Shown one piece after another: positions 9,562 to 18,406 of a DNA stretch of 64,000 nt. The notes beneath the pieces are model-generated. The model saw only the letters and a list, made by a program, of their open reading frames with translations. It did not search any database and had not been told where the DNA came from. How positions within the stretch are numbered: position 1 is the first letter of the stretch; the number at the start of each line of letters is the position of its first letter. The translations under genes were made by a program, and so were the position numbers. Origin of the DNA: Helicobacter pullorum NCTC 12824 (GTDB lineage: Bacteria; Campylobacterota; Campylobacteria; Campylobacterales; Helicobacteraceae); contig NZ_JAERIT010000006.1 in the NCBI RefSeq assembly GCF_017979475.1, positions 1 to 64,000 of the forward strand, in the 5' to 3' direction.

Positions 9562-10230
9562 CTAAATCTCTCTTGAAAATTGATAACCAATGCCGCGAAT
9601 AGTTTTAATATGCTCTCCAAAATCCCCCAACTTTTGACGCAATGTTTTAATATGAATATCCACTCTGCGACTTTCTGCATTATAGCTATCGCCCCACAAT
9701 ATTTCCAAAATCTCATCTCGGCTAAATGCGCGTTGAATATTTTTCAGCAATAGCCCAAGAATCTCAAATTCCTTTAGTGTTAAATCCACTTTTTTCCCTC
9801 TTAATGTAACACTATGTTTGACACTAGAATACTCCAACTCCCCAAAAATAATTTCATCTTTTTTTGTCTCTACTCTACGCAATAAAGCTCGGATTCTAGC
9901 TAGAAATTCCATAACCCCAAAAGGCTTTGTAATATAATCATCTGCTCCACAATCTAGCCCTTTTACTTTATCTAATTCGCTATTTAAAGCACTTAGCATC
10001 AAAACAGCAATTCCCTTTGTTTTTTCGCTATTTTTAATTTCTCTTAAAATTTCAAACCCGCTAATACCCGGCAACATCACATCTAAAATAAGAATTTGGG
10101 GAATCTCTTCTTTGATAGCTTCTTGCAAGGCTAAAGGCTCACTAAACCCCTTAGCCTCTATATTTTGAGATTTCAAAGCATACAAAATAAGTTCCAAAAT
10201 TGAATTATCATCTTCTAATACATAAATCAA
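9562..10230 (-). CDS. phoB: Phosphate regulon response regulator PhoB
   Basis: 222 residues: receiver domain with acidic pocket (EDD near 6-8), phospho-acceptor Asp in LILDVMLPG, and conserved Thr/Lys (KPFG); then an OmpR/PhoB winged helix (SRDEILEILWGD, SRRVDIHIKTLRQKLG, IRGIGYQF). It lies between pstB and phoR. It is the expected ligand of the repeated TGTAAAG sites before pstS and the PhoX gene. Confidence 0.9.
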   Translation of the reverse strand: MIYVLEDDNSILELILYALKSQNIEAKGFSEPLALQEAIKEEIPQILILDVMLPGISGFEILREIKNSEKTKGIAVLMLSALNSELDKVKGLDCGADDYITKPFGVMEFLARIRALLRRVETKKDEIIFGELEYSSVKHSVTLRGKKVDLTLKEFEILGLLLKNIQRAFSRDEILEILWGDSYNAESRRVDIHIKTLRQKLGDFGEHIKTIRGIGYQFSREI

Positions 10231-10265
10231 AAAAGCACCTCATTTTTGAAACAAATTTTATCATA

Positions 10266-11021
10266 TTATCCAAATCTTCCACTAATATAATCTTGTGTTT
10301 TCTTATCTTTTGGTTTATTGAAAATTTTGCTAGTATCATCATATTCTATCACTTCGCCTAGTAGAAAAAAGGCAGTTTGGTCTGATATTCTAGCGGCTTG
10401 TTGCATATTATGGGTAACAATAATAATAGTATATTCCTTTTTTAATCTCATAATCAATTCTTCAATCTTTAAAGTCGATATAGGATCCAATGCACTTGTA
10501 GGTTCATCCATCAAAATCACTTCAGGATTCACCGCCAAAGTCCTAGCAATGCACAATCTCTGCTGTTGCCCCCCACTAAGCCCCAAAGCATTCTTATCCA
10601 ATCTATCTTTCAAGTCTTCCCACAAAGCCGCATCTTTTAGACTCTGTTCCACAATATCATCTAATTTGGACTTCTTTTTAATCCCATGTGTTCTTGGACC
10701 AAATGCGATATTATCATAAATACTCATAGGAAAAGGATTTGGCTTTTGAAACACCATACCCACGCGTTTGCGTAAGATATTTACATCATAATCCTTATAA
10801 ATATTTTTACCATCAAAGAGAATCTTTCCCTCAATCTTGCAATCCTCCACTAAATCATTCATTCGATTTAGACTTTTTATAAAAGTAGATTTTCCACACC
10901 CACTAGGACCTATAAAAGCCGTTACCTTTCCTTTATTAATCTGCATATTAATATTTTTTAGTGCCAAAAAATTCCCATAATATAAATTCATTTTTTTTAT
11001 TTCAAAACAAGCATTTTTCAT
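10266..11021 (-). CDS. pstB: Phosphate ABC transporter ATP-binding protein PstB
   Basis: 251 residues, the usual PstB length. Walker A is GPSGCGKST, the ABC signature is LSGGQQQR, Walker B is [13 protein letters not shown], and the H-loop is [10 protein letters not shown]. It energises high-affinity phosphate uptake through PstCA. The start overlaps the pstA stop by ATGA, showing tight translational coupling. Confidence 0.95.
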   Translation of the reverse strand: MKNACFEIKKMNLYYGNFLALKNINMQINKGKVTAFIGPSGCGKSTFIKSLNRMNDLVEDCKIEGKILFDGKNIYKDYDVNILRKRVGMVFQKPNPFPMSIYDNIAFGPRTHGIKKKSKLDDIVEQSLKDAALWEDLKDRLDKNALGLSGGQQQRLCIARTLAVNPEVILMDEPTSALDPISTLKIEELIMRLKKEYTIIIVTHNMQQAARISDQTAFFLLGEVIEYDDTSKIFNKPKDKKTQDYISGRFG

Positions 11022-11851
11022 AATGACCCTTTAGTAAGTTTCTTTGCTATCAAGTTTGATGCGATATTAATCACAAGCACAATTAAAATTAAAATCATCG
11101 CTGTGCTATAAGCTTGATTAATGTGTTGTCCTTCGCTAGAAATAGCATACATATGCACACTCAAAGTTCTCCCAGAATCCATCACTCCAGCCACTTTTGC
11201 TACACTTCCTGAAGTATAAAGCAATGCCGCACTCTCTCCAACAATCCGCCCGATACTCAAAATTACCCCTGCCAAAATTCCCGGAATCGCAGCAGGGACG
11301 ATAATCGCAAATATCGTCCTTAATTTACCAGCCCCCAAAGCAAAACTTGCCTCTCTAAAACTCATAGGAACACTTCTTAATGCCTCCTCAGAACTCCTAA
11401 GAATCAAAGGCAAAATCATAATAGAAAGCGTTAAAACACCCGCTATAAAACTTGTTCTAAACCCAAAATAAATTACAAATGCCAAATACCCAAACAATCC
11501 ATACACAATACTAGGAATCCCAACCAAAGTATCTGAGGCAACCCTGATAAGATTTAATAAACGACTTTTTTTATTCCCATATTCACTCAAAAAAATCGCA
11601 CCAAAAATCCCCAATGGAAGTGCGATTAGAAGTGAAAAAAGCACCATATTAATTGTATTAATGATTGCAGGCATCATCGAGACATTTTCGCTCGTATATT
11701 CCCAAGCAAACAAATCCCAAGAAAGATACATCACTCCTTTATAAAAGATAAAACCAATCAAAACAAAAAAAACAAACAAAGTGCTAAACATCGATATTTT
11801 CAACAACCAAGACAAACAAATAGAGAGATAATCAACTCTAGCTTTTTTCAT
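11018..11851 (-). CDS. pstA: Phosphate ABC transporter permease PstA
   Basis: 277 residues with six hydrophobic segments. The EAA loop reads [21 protein letters not shown], which docks to Pst[16 protein letters not shown] is typical of PstA. It overlaps both pstC and pstB by four bases. Confidence 0.93.
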   Translation of the reverse strand: MKKARVDYLSICLSWLLKISMFSTLFVFFVLIGFIFYKGVMYLSWDLFAWEYTSENVSMMPAIINTINMVLFSLLIALPLGIFGAIFLSEYGNKKSRLLNLIRVASDTLVGIPSIVYGLFGYLAFVIYFGFRTSFIAGVLTLSIMILPLILRSSEEALRSVPMSFREASFALGAGKLRTIFAIIVPAAIPGILAGVILSIGRIVGESAALLYTSGSVAKVAGVMDSGRTLSVHMYAISSEGQHINQAYSTAMILILIVLVINIASNLIAKKLTKGSL

Positions 11852-12696
11852 TTTACCTCCCTTTTTAACGCATTAAAACAAGCATTGATAAGCAAAATAA
11901 ACACGAACAAAACTACCGCATTAGCAATCAAAACTTCCTTGTGTAAATCTGTCGCATAGCCCATTTCAAGCACAATATTTGTAGTAAGCGTCCTCACTCC
12001 ATCTAAAACACTCTCTGGAATTTGCACTTGATTGCCTGCCACCATAATCACAGCCATTGCTTCCCCAATAGCTCTCCCAACTCCCAAAATTATAGAAGAA
12101 AGAATCCCGCTTTTTGCCGCAGGAAGACTAGCAAAAAAAACGCTTCTTTCTTTGCTTGCACCAAGTGCTAATGCACCCTCACAATAACTTTTTGGAACAG
12201 AATCTAAAGCTGCTTTTGAAACTAGAATAATTGTTGGAAGAATCATAATTGCCAAAATAATAGAGGCAGCCAAAACGCTTTTTCCGGGTATGCCACTAAA
12301 AATATCCGCCAAAATTGGCACTACAACAACAAGCCCAAAAAATCCATAAACAACTGAAGGAATAGCTCCCAGCAGCTCCACTGCTGGCATTATGTATTTT
12401 TTGAGCTTTTTAGGACAAAAGGCAGAAAGATAAATTGCACTTAAAACCCCAATAGGCACACCAATAAAAATCGCCAACGCCGTTACATAAATACTCCCCA
12501 CAATCATAGGAAAGATTCCAAAAATACCCTCGGTTGGATACCAATCCATTCCAAAAATAAAATGAATAAATCCGATTTCATGAATTGTAGGGATTGCATT
12601 CCCAAATAAAAAAATACAAATCATTCCCACTGCAAGAGTGGAAATGATTGCACAAAATGCAAAAATCCCTTGAAAAAACTTTTCTTTTGATATCAT
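11848..12696 (-). CDS. pstC: Phosphate ABC transporter permease PstC
   Basis: 282 residues, six membrane segments, cytoplasmic EAA-type loop VPKSYCEGALALGASKERSVF and the GVGRAIGEAMAVIMVAG region characteristic of PstC. Its first base overlaps the last of pstS, so translation is coupled. Confidence 0.93.
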   Translation of the reverse strand: MISKEKFFQGIFAFCAIISTLAVGMICIFLFGNAIPTIHEIGFIHFIFGMDWYPTEGIFGIFPMIVGSIYVTALAIFIGVPIGVLSAIYLSAFCPKKLKKYIMPAVELLGAIPSVVYGFFGLVVVVPILADIFSGIPGKSVLAASIILAIMILPTIILVSKAALDSVPKSYCEGALALGASKERSVFFASLPAAKSGILSSIILGVGRAIGEAMAVIMVAGNQVQIPESVLDGVRTLTTNIVLEMGYATDLHKEVLIANAVVLFVFILLINACFNALKREVK

Positions 12697-13523
12697 TATT
12701 TTACTTGTTCCCAGCTTGTAATTTCACCTAAGAAAATCTTTCTTACATCCTCTTTTTTGAGATTACTAATAGGATTTTCTTTATTCACAATCACAGCCAA
12801 TCCATCGATAGCCAACACTTGCGCGTTAATTCCCTTTTTTAATTCACTCTCTTTAATCTCGCGTGAAGCCATACCAATATCAGCAATTCCTTCTACCACA
12901 GAATTTACACCAGTTGTTGAATCAGATTGTTGAATTTCAATTTCTACATTTGGATTGATTTTTTCATAAGATTCTTTGAGTTTTTCCATAAGAGGCGTTA
13001 CAGAGCTAGAACCTGCAATAATAATCTTGCCACTTAGCTTTGTGCTTGCATAAGAATCTTTTGCTACTGAAATATATCCTGCTTTTTCTACAATCCCTTT
13101 AGCCTCTTTTGAAAGGGCATATTTCAAAAAATCTTCAATTACAGGATTCATAGTCTTTGTAACAACATTAAAAGGGCGAGAAATCCCATAGGTTTTGTTA
13201 TTGATATTTTGCACACTCGGGCTAACCCCATCAATACTAACTGCTTTAATCGTATCATTTAAAGAGCCAAGTGAAATATAACCAATAGAATTTGCAGAGT
13301 TTGCAACTGTGGTCATCATAACTCCTGTTGAGTTTGTAACCTCTGCTTTTTGGGTAGTGGCATCAACCTTTTTGTTTCTTACTTCTTTTTGGATTCCAAA
13401 AATCTCTACAAATGCCCCCCTAGTCCCAGAACCCATTTCTCTTGAAATAGGAAAAATATCTTGTGCCATTAGCACACCACCAAACACGCAACTAGCCAAA
13501 AGCCCTAACAAACATTTTTTCAT
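12696..13523 (-). CDS. pstS: Phosphate-binding protein PstS, apparently circularly permuted
   Basis: 275 residues with a signal peptide (to about residue 20). The order of segments is unusual compared with classical PstS. The SREMGSGTRGAF phosphate-binding loop and GYISLGSLND/SRPFNVVT part come first (residues 26-125). The segment that normally opens the protein, KIIIAGSSSVTPLMEKL with QQSDSTTGVNS and DIGMASRE, comes last (166-222), and the chain ends at GEITSWEQVK, which normally leads into SREMGSGTR. All binding elements are present, so it should still be a functional periplasmic phosphate receptor for PstCAB. A Pho box precedes it. Whether this order is general in Campylobacterota I cannot check. 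Confidence 0.88.
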   Translation of the reverse strand: MKKCLLGLLASCVFGGVLMAQDIFPISREMGSGTRGAFVEIFGIQKEVRNKKVDATTQKAEVTNSTGVMMTTVANSANSIGYISLGSLNDTIKAVSIDGVSPSVQNINNKTYGISRPFNVVTKTMNPVIEDFLKYALSKEAKGIVEKAGYISVAKDSYASTKLSGKIIIAGSSSVTPLMEKLKESYEKINPNVEIEIQQSDSTTGVNSVVEGIADIGMASREIKESELKKGINAQVLAIDGLAVIVNKENPISNLKKEDVRKIFLGEITSWEQVK

Positions 13524-13552
13524 ATTAACTCCTAAATTTAAAAATATTTAGA

Positions 13553-13607
13553 AGTATAAAATGTGTTTGTAAAGAGAAATTACACTCTTTGTAAAGATTC
13601 TGTAAAG
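13553..13607 (-). promoter_or_regulatory. Pho box and promoter of pstSCAB-phoBR
   Basis: Three identical TGTAAAG units (plus strand 13568, 13590, 13601; CTTTACA on the coding strand) sit at offsets 0, 22 and 33, i.e. in an 11-base register like the E. coli PhoB box. Nine bases after the proximal unit comes a -10 candidate TATACT (13558-13553 on the minus strand). The PhoX-type gene has the same offsets and the same nine-base gap. Confidence 0.82.
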
Positions 13608-13613
13608 TTTATT

Positions 13614-15179
13614 TTATGCGTCCCATTCATATTTGATTCTTAATTTCTCTTCCTCATCAATTTCCCCAAATCTCACCATATCTTCCACACTGCGAATCTT
13701 ATAGAGATTTGCGACCACCATTTCCTTACCATCACCGGTTGTGAGGATAAAGGCATTTTGCCCATTAGCAAAAATTGTTTTTTGGATAAACTCCACTCCA
13801 AGCTCTGCTAAGGAAACAATGCTACCATTAGAATCTGTCCCAATCTGCGTAAAATCAAGCTCATTAAGCTTCTCTTCACTCATCTCACTTGCTTCAGTCA
13901 TCACACTCGCTACTTGCCCTGTATTTGTGAGATTAAACTCTCCATTACTCATATAGAGTTCATTGACATTTATCGTTTTGCCCGAAACAAACCGCAAAGT
14001 AATGCTCCCATCATCATTGAGTTTTAGCCCATTAACTGCATCTAGCCCACCATCAAGTGCATTCACATATTTTTGCATTATTTCAGGATTATTGCTATTT
14101 AGCCCCTCATAGATTTCTTTAAATCTTGATTCACTAAACTCCATTCCAGTAAGCTTTTGAAACTCCCGCCTAATAGATAATTCTGTGATAAAATCCGCAT
14201 CTTTGTCGTAATAATTTTGATACATATAATCAAATCGAAACTTCACCTCACTAGCCAAATCCATTTTAGAATCTCTAAAGCCCTTATAATCCTTATATCC
14301 AAACTCTTTAATCATCTCTTCATCAAAAGGACTCATTGCAAAAGTCTCTAATCTCGTAGAGCCATTAAGCATAGGCGATTTAAAAGCAAAATTAAAAGAA
14401 TTCATAAAATCCCAATAAACATAATTCTTCTTGCCCTCTTTATCGATATAAGTTTTGCTTAGATCAATCCACCCACTCTCATCAGCATAAACCTCAAAAA
14501 GCTTTTTTAAGTCTTGACTTTCTATCTTTTTATAACTCAACTCTGGTGCAAAAAGTGAAGTTCCATTGCTTATCCTATCCCCATTTTCCCTAGCCTTATC
14601 CACATCTTTTTGGGTATGGACAAACTTCGTCAAATCTAGTGCCTTATACACATCGCTAAATTTCAAAATCACTTCTTCCCCAGCAGAGTTATAACCCCGA
14701 AGCTTTAGCTTATCAAAAAACTCATCACTAGAATCCAAAAAGCCATCTTTATTGACATCTAAATTAATCAGTTGTCCCAAATATTCCAACTTCCCAACCC
14801 CATATTTATCATTATCCCCCTCCAAATCCAAAAACACCTCCATATCCCCCACCGGCGTTTTTAGGACATTGCTTCTACCATAGTCATTTAGCATACTTGT
14901 GTTATTCAGTGAGGTTCTCTCTGTAGTTGTATAATAGCCAAATGGGTCTTTTATTACTTCATCATGGCGATTAAAACTCCCATAAAAATACGATCTTGTT
15001 CCATTTAATATCGCATCAGTCTTCATTTGTAATTCGTGTTTTTTAAGAGTTTCATCATTTATTTCTATATGATTGTTTCCAGCAATAGCCGATAAACTAG
15101 TCCCATTTGAATCTTTTTTAGCTTCTAAAGCCAAATTTGTCGCAAAAGACAAACTTAATCCATTCCCCAAAGTTATCAT
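13614..15179 (-). CDS. Unrecognised protein with an EF-hand-like calcium loop, probable late flagellar regulon
   Basis: 521 residues from ATG 15179, chosen because AAGGAG lies seven bases upstream and the start forms an ATGA overlap with the preceding gene; a TTG six bases earlier is less likely. No signal peptide or membrane segment. Near residue 145 DVNKDGFLDSSD has acids at EF-hand positions 1, 5, 9 and 12, so calcium binding is plausible. I do not recognise the family. The rest is acidic and asparagine-rich, as in secreted or filament-associated proteins. It is coupled to the 15176-16309 gene behind a sigma28-like promoter, so it may be exported by the flagellar apparatus; that is inference. 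Confidence 0.7.
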   Translation of the reverse strand: MITLGNGLSLSFATNLALEAKKDSNGTSLSAIAGNNHIEINDETLKKHELQMKTDAILNGTRSYFYGSFNRHDEVIKDPFGYYTTTERTSLNNTSMLNDYGRSNVLKTPVGDMEVFLDLEGDNDKYGVGKLEYLGQLINLDVNKDGFLDSSDEFFDKLKLRGYNSAGEEVILKFSDVYKALDLTKFVHTQKDVDKARENGDRISNGTSLFAPELSYKKIESQDLKKLFEVYADESGWIDLSKTYIDKEGKKNYVYWDFMNSFNFAFKSPMLNGSTRLETFAMSPFDEEMIKEFGYKDYKGFRDSKMDLASEVKFRFDYMYQNYYDKDADFITELSIRREFQKLTGMEFSESRFKEIYEGLNSNNPEIMQKYVNALDGGLDAVNGLKLNDDGSITLRFVSGKTINVNELYMSNGEFNLTNTGQVASVMTEASEMSEEKLNELDFTQIGTDSNGSIVSLAELGVEFIQKTIFANGQNAFILTTGDGKEMVVANLYKIRSVEDMVRFGEIDEEEKLRIKYEWDA

Positions 15180-16309
15180 TCCCAAGCTCCTTGCCTAGTA
15201 TTTCTAAAATCAATCATAATAATATTTAAAGTATTCACATCATAATAAATATCAAAATCATTCATATCTACCACCGATGAACTTCCACTAGCTAAAAGAT
15301 TATAAGCTTCCAATGCTAAAGTGCTGATTGAATAAATTTCAGGATTACCCTCATCATCTACATTCTTATATAAAACAGAGAAAATTAATTTTTCTTTAGC
15401 ACTATAATTATCCTTTAATTCAAACATACCCACTATAGGATTATAAAAAATTTCTTTTACTTGTATTGTATTTTTGTTGTTATTTGCATAATCCCTAATA
15501 GTATCTGTATCAAAAAGTCTATTTTTTTGCTTACTTTGCGTAAAGAATTCACTATCCTGTATATTTAATGTATCTCTAACAAATGTATCACTAACCTCTT
15601 CACTATCAACTCCATCTTTTGTTTCCCATTTAATTTGATAATCCAATACATTTTCTATTGCCTGTATATATACCCATTTATTAAGAGGTATTGATTTGCT
15701 AGTAACAAGACTATCTACGGAATAATCCGTTATTTTGGTATTCACTTCCAATTGTCCAGAAGGCAGTAATTGAAAATGAAAATAATCAGACCTATAGCCA
15801 CCTCCAGCCACATAATTCTCATTTCTTGAGAAAAGCGTTAAGTTTTTGTTTGGATATTCAGAAATCTTTATCCACATTCCAAAACTATTACTATGTGGCA
15901 TTCCCCATTCAGTATAGGCAGCATTGAAGTTATGCCCTCCATTGTAATATTCATAAGCATTAACATTTCTCCCTACATATTCATTAGTTTTTTTATCCCA
16001 TTCTTGCACATAATAACTTGTATCATCAAACAAAGCAGAATTATCAACAAACAAATTATTACCTAAATTAACTATTTGATTTAAAGTGTATGCCACAAAA
16101 ACGATTGGATTACCACTTGAATCGTTAATTGACAATAATCCTTCCTTATTATAATCAATACTAAAAGTATCAAAAGGATACATTCCTCCAACCGCCTTTA
16201 CATTTCTTGCACTTTTTTGTGGAAGCTTCAAATTACCCTTCAATTCTTTTTGGGCTGTTTTTAAAGCCTCTTTAGCCTTCTCTCCACTTAGAGTTTCCCC
16301 TACTTTCAC
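15176..16309 (-). CDS. Unrecognised protein, possibly concanavalin/LamG-like, probable late flagellar regulon
   Basis: 377 residues starting at GTG 16309; no other start is available before residue 43. AGGAGG abuts the GTG, which is too close for an ideal ribosome site, and the stop of a 21-codon upstream frame overlaps the GTG (GTGA), so reinitiation is possible. No signal peptide. The middle (residues about 140-230: SFGMWIKISEYPNKNLTLFS, HFQLLPSGQLEV, NKWVYIQAIE) has the strand pattern of a LamG/concanavalin-type sandwich. A confident family match is not possible by eye. It is the first gene of a two-gene operon with a sigma28-like promoter at 16405-16434. Confidence 0.65.
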   Translation of the reverse strand: MKVGETLSGEKAKEALKTAQKELKGNLKLPQKSARNVKAVGGMYPFDTFSIDYNKEGLLSINDSSGNPIVFVAYTLNQIVNLGNNLFVDNSALFDDTSYYVQEWDKKTNEYVGRNVNAYEYYNGGHNFNAAYTEWGMPHSNSFGMWIKISEYPNKNLTLFSRNENYVAGGGYRSDYFHFQLLPSGQLEVNTKITDYSVDSLVTSKSIPLNKWVYIQAIENVLDYQIKWETKDGVDSEEVSDTFVRDTLNIQDSEFFTQSKQKNRLFDTDTIRDYANNNKNTIQVKEIFYNPIVGMFELKDNYSAKEKLIFSVLYKNVDDEGNPEIYSISTLALEAYNLLASGSSSVVDMNDFDIYYDVNTLNIIMIDFRNTRQGAWE

Positions 16310-16371
16310 CTCCTAAAAAAAGTGAAGTTGCCAAGACTAGACAATACCAAACCAACAAAAGCTTTAAACAT
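16306..16371 (-). CDS. Possible 21-residue leader peptide upstream of the sigma28-type pair
   Basis: ATG at 16371 opens a hydrophobic 21-residue frame (MFKAFVGLVLSS...), with the AGGAGG of the next gene at its end and its TGA overlapping the next gene's GTG start. It looks like a signal-peptide remnant or a coupling leader. Another frame of the same stretch is also hydrophobic but lacks a start. No proof of translation. Confidence 0.3.
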   Translation of the reverse strand: MFKAFVGLVLSSLGNFTFFRR

Positions 16372-16404
16372 TTTTATTGCCTAAAATAATAAAATTTATA
16401 AATT

Positions 16405-16434
16405 CTATATCGGATTTTTTTAAAAAACTTTATA
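16405..16434 (-). promoter_or_regulatory. Sigma28-like promoter of the two unrecognised genes
   Basis: Minus strand: TATAAAGT at 16434-16427 and CCGATATAG at 16413-16405. Spacing is one base shorter than at the flaA and glycosyltransferase promoters, and the intervening T/A tract is very like that of flaA. Confidence 0.7.
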
Positions 16435-16677
16435 AATTTTAAAATAAATTTTACTTTTTATTGAAATTTAGAATCCAAAAAACCAACAACCCAATTATTT
16501 ATTCCTCAAAAACTCCAAATTGCAATCCCAAAAAAACCCGACCACAAACTTAAATCAAAAATTCAAGAATCCAAAATCAATTGATAAGTTTTGCAAACCA
16601 CCACTTTTCAACGCTTTTTTAGAGAATTTTTGATTTTATACTTTGGTTTTTTTTGATTATGGATATTTAAAACCCAT
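16435..16677. other. Intergenic region without recognised features
   Basis: AT-rich spacer between thiL and the leftward sigma28-like operon. I see no open frame of note, no clear terminator and no RNA gene here. Confidence 0.5.
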
Positions 16678-17538
16678 TTAACAATGCCAATTTTTCTTTA
16701 ATGATTGATATTTGCCCCTCTTTGCCCTAGCAAAAATCACAAGATGATGGCGAAATTTCTTTGCAAGATTCTGTGCTTTTTTGAGATTTTTAGCACTCAA
16801 AGCATAAAGCATTTGGTATTCTTCAGGCGAATAAAACCACTCACCCTTAGGCTTCAAAAGCTCAAAATCTACCTTATTTATCTGCCCAAGCCTCCCTAAT
16901 TCTACAAAGATTCCATCTGAAATATCCATTCCAGCTTTTGCAATATCATTGAATGCAAAAATCATCTTAGGATACACAAGCGGACACTCAAATCGGCTAT
17001 TTTTGGAGATTTGATTGAATCTCAACGCATATTTTAAAGCCCTCAAGTTTTTCCCAAATGCTTGTTTTGGTGCTAGATTCAAGGGACTTCTTGGACTAAG
17101 ATAAGCTAGAAAATCGCCTTTTTGAATCTTTTTTCTAAAAAGTGTTTTTTTTTGTTTTTCCCCCAAAATCGTTAGTACAATCTGTAATTTCTCCCCTACA
17201 ATCGTATCTCCCCCAACGATTTTTACCCCAAACTTCTCTGCTACTCTGCTAAATACCCTTGCTAACTCTCGAGCTTCTTTAAAATCTTTTGGAATACAAA
17301 GGGTGAGTAACGCATATTTTGGAATCGCATTCATCGCATAAATATCCGAGAGATTCACCAAAAAAGATTTTTGGATAAGAGATTCCAAACTTCCCCATTC
17401 TCTCTTAAAATGCACCCCTTCAAAAAAGGCATCATTTGCCACCACAAAATCACCAAGCAAAACCCCATCATCGCCTATTCCAAAGGTAGATTTGCTTTGA
17501 GCTAATGTTTTGATAAAAGCCTTTTCTCTATCTTGCAT
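16678..17538 (-). CDS. thiL: Thiamine-monophosphate kinase ThiL
   Basis: 286 residues. GIGDDGVLL (near 21-29) and VVANDAFFEGVHF match the ATP/magnesium-binding N-terminus of ThiL; VGGDTIVGEKLQIVLTILGE and AGMDISDGIFVELGRL are conserved downstream motifs. It phosphorylates thiamine phosphate to the diphosphate cofactor. It is shorter than typical ThiL (about 320). Nine consecutive A bases in the coding strand near residue 130 could slip but leave the frame intact here. Confidence 0.9.
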   Translation of the reverse strand: MQDREKAFIKTLAQSKSTFGIGDDGVLLGDFVVANDAFFEGVHFKREWGSLESLIQKSFLVNLSDIYAMNAIPKYALLTLCIPKDFKEARELARVFSRVAEKFGVKIVGGDTIVGEKLQIVLTILGEKQKKTLFRKKIQKGDFLAYLSPRSPLNLAPKQAFGKNLRALKYALRFNQISKNSRFECPLVYPKMIFAFNDIAKAGMDISDGIFVELGRLGQINKVDFELLKPKGEWFYSPEEYQMLYALSAKNLKKAQNLAKKFRHHLVIFARAKRGKYQSLKKNWHC

Positions 17539-17570
17539 ACTCCAAGCCTATACTCCCTATCCAAAAACCT

Positions 17571-18395
17571 CTAATCAATCTTCATACTCATATCCAACCA
17601 AGTTGCTTGATGGATAATAGCTCCACTTGAGATAGCATCTACACCACTTTTGGCATATTCTTGAATATTTGCTAGAGTAATGTTCCCACTTGCTTCTAAC
17701 AATACATTAGGTGCGATTTCATCACGCATTTTGACTACTTCTGTGATTGTAGGTATATCCATATTATCGCACATTAAAATATCAATTTTAGATTCCAAGG
17801 CTTCTTTTGCCTGCAAAAGATTCTCGCATTCTACTTCAATTTTGGTTGTAAAAGGAATCTTTTTTCTAATCTCTTGAATAAATTTCTTCAAAGATAAAAT
17901 TCTTGAAAGATGAGTGTCTTTTAACATCAAACAATCATCTAAACCAAGGCGATGATTCACCGCCCCTCCATTACAAGTCGAATACTTTTCAAACTCTCTA
18001 AGCAAAGGACGAGTTTTACGCGTATCCAAAAGCACACAAGAGCTATCTTGCATTGCATCAATATACTTTCTTGTAAGCGTTGCAATACCACTTGAATGCT
18101 GCAAAAGATTCAAAATCACACGCTCTGCACTTAGAATCTCGCTCATTTTGCCACTAAAAGTAGCCAATTTTGAACCCTTTTTAAATTCCATTCCATCTTT
18201 GATGACAAAATTCACTTCAATTCCTAGCAACTTACACAGCCTCTCTACATAAATTCTGCCCGATAAAATCCCGCTTTCTTTTGCCAAAATATAGCTTTCA
18301 ACTTGAATATTATTCTCTATCTTAGAATACAAATCACCCCTGCCAATATCCTCTTTTAAAACCGCCTTTAAAAAATCATCTAACAAAATCTCCAT
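17571..18395 (-). CDS. nadC: Quinolinate phosphoribosyltransferase NadC
   Basis: 274 residues. DIGRGDLYS at the start, NLLQHSSGIATLT, LDTRKTRPLLREFEKYS and GGAVNHRLGLDD are hallmark NadC segments carrying arginines and lysines that bind quinolinate and PRPP; EVECENLLQAKEAL and LEASGNITLANI complete the barrel. Converts quinolinate to nicotinate mononucleotide. It follows nadA by 11 bases, so the pair forms the NAD de novo unit. Confidence 0.95.
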   Translation of the reverse strand: MEILLDDFLKAVLKEDIGRGDLYSKIENNIQVESYILAKESGILSGRIYVERLCKLLGIEVNFVIKDGMEFKKGSKLATFSGKMSEILSAERVILNLLQHSSGIATLTRKYIDAMQDSSCVLLDTRKTRPLLREFEKYSTCNGGAVNHRLGLDDCLMLKDTHLSRILSLKKFIQEIRKKIPFTTKIEVECENLLQAKEALESKIDILMCDNMDIPTITEVVKMRDEIAPNVLLEASGNITLANIQEYAKSGVDAISSGAIIHQATWLDMSMKID

Positions 18396-18406
18396 TAAAA
18401 TCTCCT

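Noticed and set aside
17140-17165. Nine-base A/T run in thiL as a phase-variation tract
   Set aside because: Short A/T runs are common in this AT-rich genome, the frame is intact and thiL is a core enzyme; slippage is possible but unsupported.
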